This document shows, piece after piece, positions 62,497-64,000 of a DNA stretch of 64,000 nt. The translations under genes and the position numbers were made by a program. Where the stretch lies: NCBI RefSeq assembly GCF_015206895.1, contig NZ_JADEXU010000011.1, forward strand, positions 1-64,000. The letters run 5' to 3'. This stretch comes from Nostoc sp. LEGE 12450. Lineage in GTDB: Bacteria; Cyanobacteriota; Cyanobacteriia; Cyanobacteriales; Nostocaceae. The notes beneath the pieces are model-generated. The model saw only the letters and a list, made by a program, of their open reading frames with translations. It ran no database searches and was not told where the DNA came from. The first letter of the stretch is position 1, and each line of letters begins with the position of its first letter.

Positions 62497-63444
62497 ATGA
62501 CTATTGACCCATTTGCAGCACTTGTAGGACAACCGCAAGCCATAGAATTACTGACTCAGGCTGTCAGACAAAACCGGGTTGCTCCAGCGTATCTATTTGT
62601 GGGGCCAGATGGTGTAGGAAGAAGTTTAGCAGCCAGGTGTTTTGTGGAATTGCTATTTTCTAGTGAGTTGGGAGTCACTGCGGCTTTACAAAACCGTTTG
62701 CGTCAGGGGAACCATCCAGCTTTGTTGTGGGTGCAACCCACGTACCAATACCAGGGACAACGATTAACAGCAGCAGAAGCGGCTGAGAAAGGACTGAAGC
62801 GTAAAGCACCACCTGTAATTCGGCTAGAGCAAATTCGGGAAATTACCGAGTTTTTAAGTCGTCCGCCCTTGGAAGCACCAAGGAATGTGGTGGTGCTGGA
62901 AGAAGCCCAAACAATGGCAGAAGCCGCAGCCAACGCTTTACTTAAAACCTTGGAAGAACCGGGACAGGCGACGTTAATTTTAATTGCACCTACACCTGAG
63001 TCTGTTTTGCCAACTTTGGTGTCACGCTGTCAACGCATTCCTTTTTATCGCTTAGATGCACAGTCTTTGACTGTTGTACTTACACAAACAGGTCATCAAG
63101 AAATTTTACAAAATCAGGCAGTGCTGAGTATAGCAGCTGGCAGTGCTGGAAGTGCGATCGCATCTTACGAGCAATTACAAACTATTCCCCTGGAGTTACT
63201 CGAAGATTTGAAAAAAGCCCCTGCCTCCTACCGCAAAGCCTTGGAGTTAGCCAAGAAAATTGATAAGGATTTAGATACAGAAGCCCAACTGTGGTTAGTT
63301 GATTACCTTCAGCAATTCTACTGGCAGCGCTGGCATCAACCCAGTATTATTAATCAGCTAGAACAATCTCGTAAATACTTGCTTGCTTACGCTCAACCCA
63401 GGCTGGTTTGGGAATGTCTGCTTCTATCTATATGTCAAAAATGA
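62497..63444 (+). CDS. holB: DNA polymerase III subunit delta prime
   Basis: A 315-residue clamp-loader subunit. The AAA+ fold starts FAALVGQPQAIELLTQAVRQ. The P-loop is degenerate (GPDGVGRSL, with Arg in place of the lysine), as expected for delta prime, which does not hydrolyse ATP. VVVLEEAQTMAEAAANALLK then TLEEPGQATLILIA and TLVSRCQRIPF are typical clamp-loader blocks containing the SRC motif. It acts as the stator that helps open the beta clamp on DNA. Its C-terminal domain (~215-315) packs with the gamma/tau subunits. It stands alone with an AT-rich upstream region. Confidence 0.9.
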   Translation: MTIDPFAALVGQPQAIELLTQAVRQNRVAPAYLFVGPDGVGRSLAARCFVELLFSSELGVTAALQNRLRQGNHPALLWVQPTYQYQGQRLTAAEAAEKGLKRKAPPVIRLEQIREITEFLSRPPLEAPRNVVVLEEAQTMAEAAANALLKTLEEPGQATLILIAPTPESVLPTLVSRCQRIPFYRLDAQSLTVVLTQTGHQEILQNQAVLSIAAGSAGSAIASYEQLQTIPLELLEDLKKAPASYRKALELAKKIDKDLDTEAQLWLVDYLQQFYWQRWHQPSIINQLEQSRKYLLAYAQPRLVWECLLLSICQK

Positions 63445-63702
63445 AAATTGCATTCACAAACTTTTGTACAAATAGCAATATTAAATAATATTGCTTAAAC
63501 GCCTGTAAATAATTAGTACTTGCGTATTATTGATATTAAGCTACGCAAAACATCTTGTAGAAAATGCGGCGAGTTAAAAGACATTACCCAAAGGCACTGA
63601 AATTTGCTTAATTTTTAAATCTTCATAGCAAACAAAAGTCTTGCGGGGGATGACTAATAAAGGCTGTCCGATTACTATCTTTGAAGATTGTACCCGTGAC
63701 TT

Positions 63703-64000
63703 ATGATGAAGTTATCGCAGACAATTCCAGTTCTTTTTTTAGGGGCAATTTTGGCTGTGCTTTCTCCTGAACTTTGTGCTGCTTTCAATGTTCAAGAGGT
63801 AGCTAGTCTTGGTCAAACATCAAGCGATTTCCCAATAGTCAAATCAGCAGGATTGTCCCCCGATATGGATGTCCCTTGGTCGAAAGCCGTGAGAATCGTT
63901 GACCCCTTTGAAGGGGAATTTCTTGGGGTTTTTGACCGCAACTCTTTAGGTGGCTATTTGTACCGTGAAGGTTCAAAGCAAGTTATTAGCTTGTGGACTC
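63703..64000 (+). CDS. Secreted protein, incomplete at window edge
   Basis: At least 99 residues run off the right edge. The N-terminus (MMKLSQTIPVLFLGAILAVL then SPELCAAF) is a signal peptide with likely cleavage after CAA. The visible mature part has VRIVDPFEGEFLGVFDRNSL and GGYLYREGSKQVISLW, suggesting a beta-rich extracellular protein. Two consecutive ATGs (63703, 63706) make the start uncertain by one residue. The family is not recognisable from the visible part. The 258 bases after holB hold no gene. Confidence 0.55.
   Translation, partial: MMKLSQTIPVLFLGAILAVLSPELCAAFNVQEVASLGQTSSDFPIVKSAGLSPDMDVPWSKAVRIVDPFEGEFLGVFDRNSLGGYLYREGSKQVISLWT

Overview
The window reads as chromosome of a filamentous, probably heterocyst-forming cyanobacterium close to Nostoc/Anabaena. 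The evidence is the very frequent HIP1 octamer GCGATCGC inside and between genes, heptamer-based tandem repeats (STRR type), many small palindromic repeats and MITEs, Uma2 and AAA-like families typical of the group, a plastid-type E2 of pyruvate dehydrogenase, and RTX-type calcium-binding repeats. No photosystem, rRNA or nitrogen-fixation gene lies here, so the assignment rests on these signatures and protein style, not on a marker gene.

Layout. 0-10 kb: membrane and ion functions (a transporter fused to HEAT repeats, a glycine-zipper stress-type protein, a TrkA-like K+ regulator, a DUF3124 lipoprotein, two CPA1 Na+/H+ antiporters flanking a DUF389 protein). 10-16 kb: RadC, a phosphoribulokinase-like protein, a GH13 amylase-family enzyme, an O-methyltransferase. 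16-20.4 kb: accessory island with two AAA-like (STAND) ATPases, a decayed higBA pair and an intact hicBA pair. 20.7-25 kb: RecQ, a Uma2 nuclease-like protein, an MFS transporter. 25-34.4 kb: the most unusual region. Five tightly packed genes on the minus strand encode a trypsin-co-occurring (Trypco1-like) protein, a trypsin-like protease, a P-loop ATPase, a STAND NTPase with TPRs, and a radical SAM/SPASM enzyme. Two paralogous small hydrophobic peptides lie before and after them on the same strand. 34.6-43 kb: acyl-ACP synthetase, YlqD-like protein, dihydrolipoamide acetyltransferase, an Rpn-like nuclease, gene fragments and an RTX-type protein. 43.9-48.2 kb: rtcB split by an intein, methyltransferase plus HAD hydrolase, tRNA-Ala. 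48.3-52.5 kb: a second Uma2 protein and two FAD oxidoreductases. 52.6-56.2 kb: metX/metY and a GDSL esterase. 56.7-64 kb: secreted and TPR proteins, a DUF411 protein, a CrtISO-like oxidoreductase, DNA polymerase III delta prime, and an incomplete secreted protein at the right edge.

How the parts work together. The 25-33 kb operon has the form of an NTP-dependent conflict (immunity-like) system: a sensor/scaffold NTPase with TPRs, a second ATPase, and a protease that shares a 51-residue helical adaptor with that ATPase. The adaptor predicts direct contact between the two. The radical SAM enzyme carries a peptide-recognition-like N-terminal region, and the two small peptides have a conserved head and divergent tails, so they are candidate substrates or partners. 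Trypsin/NTPase/Trypco modules have been described as a class; the peptide pair and the internal adaptor homology are the parts I would examine as possibly new.

The non-coding DNA is repeat-rich. A ~160-bp host MITE occurs about four times, and two of its copies are interrupted by different ~205-bp MITEs at the same 10-bp target. All clear non-coding tandem arrays have periods of 7, 14 or 21 bp. In at least three proteins, short peptides encoded by mobile palindromic repeats are carried in frame.
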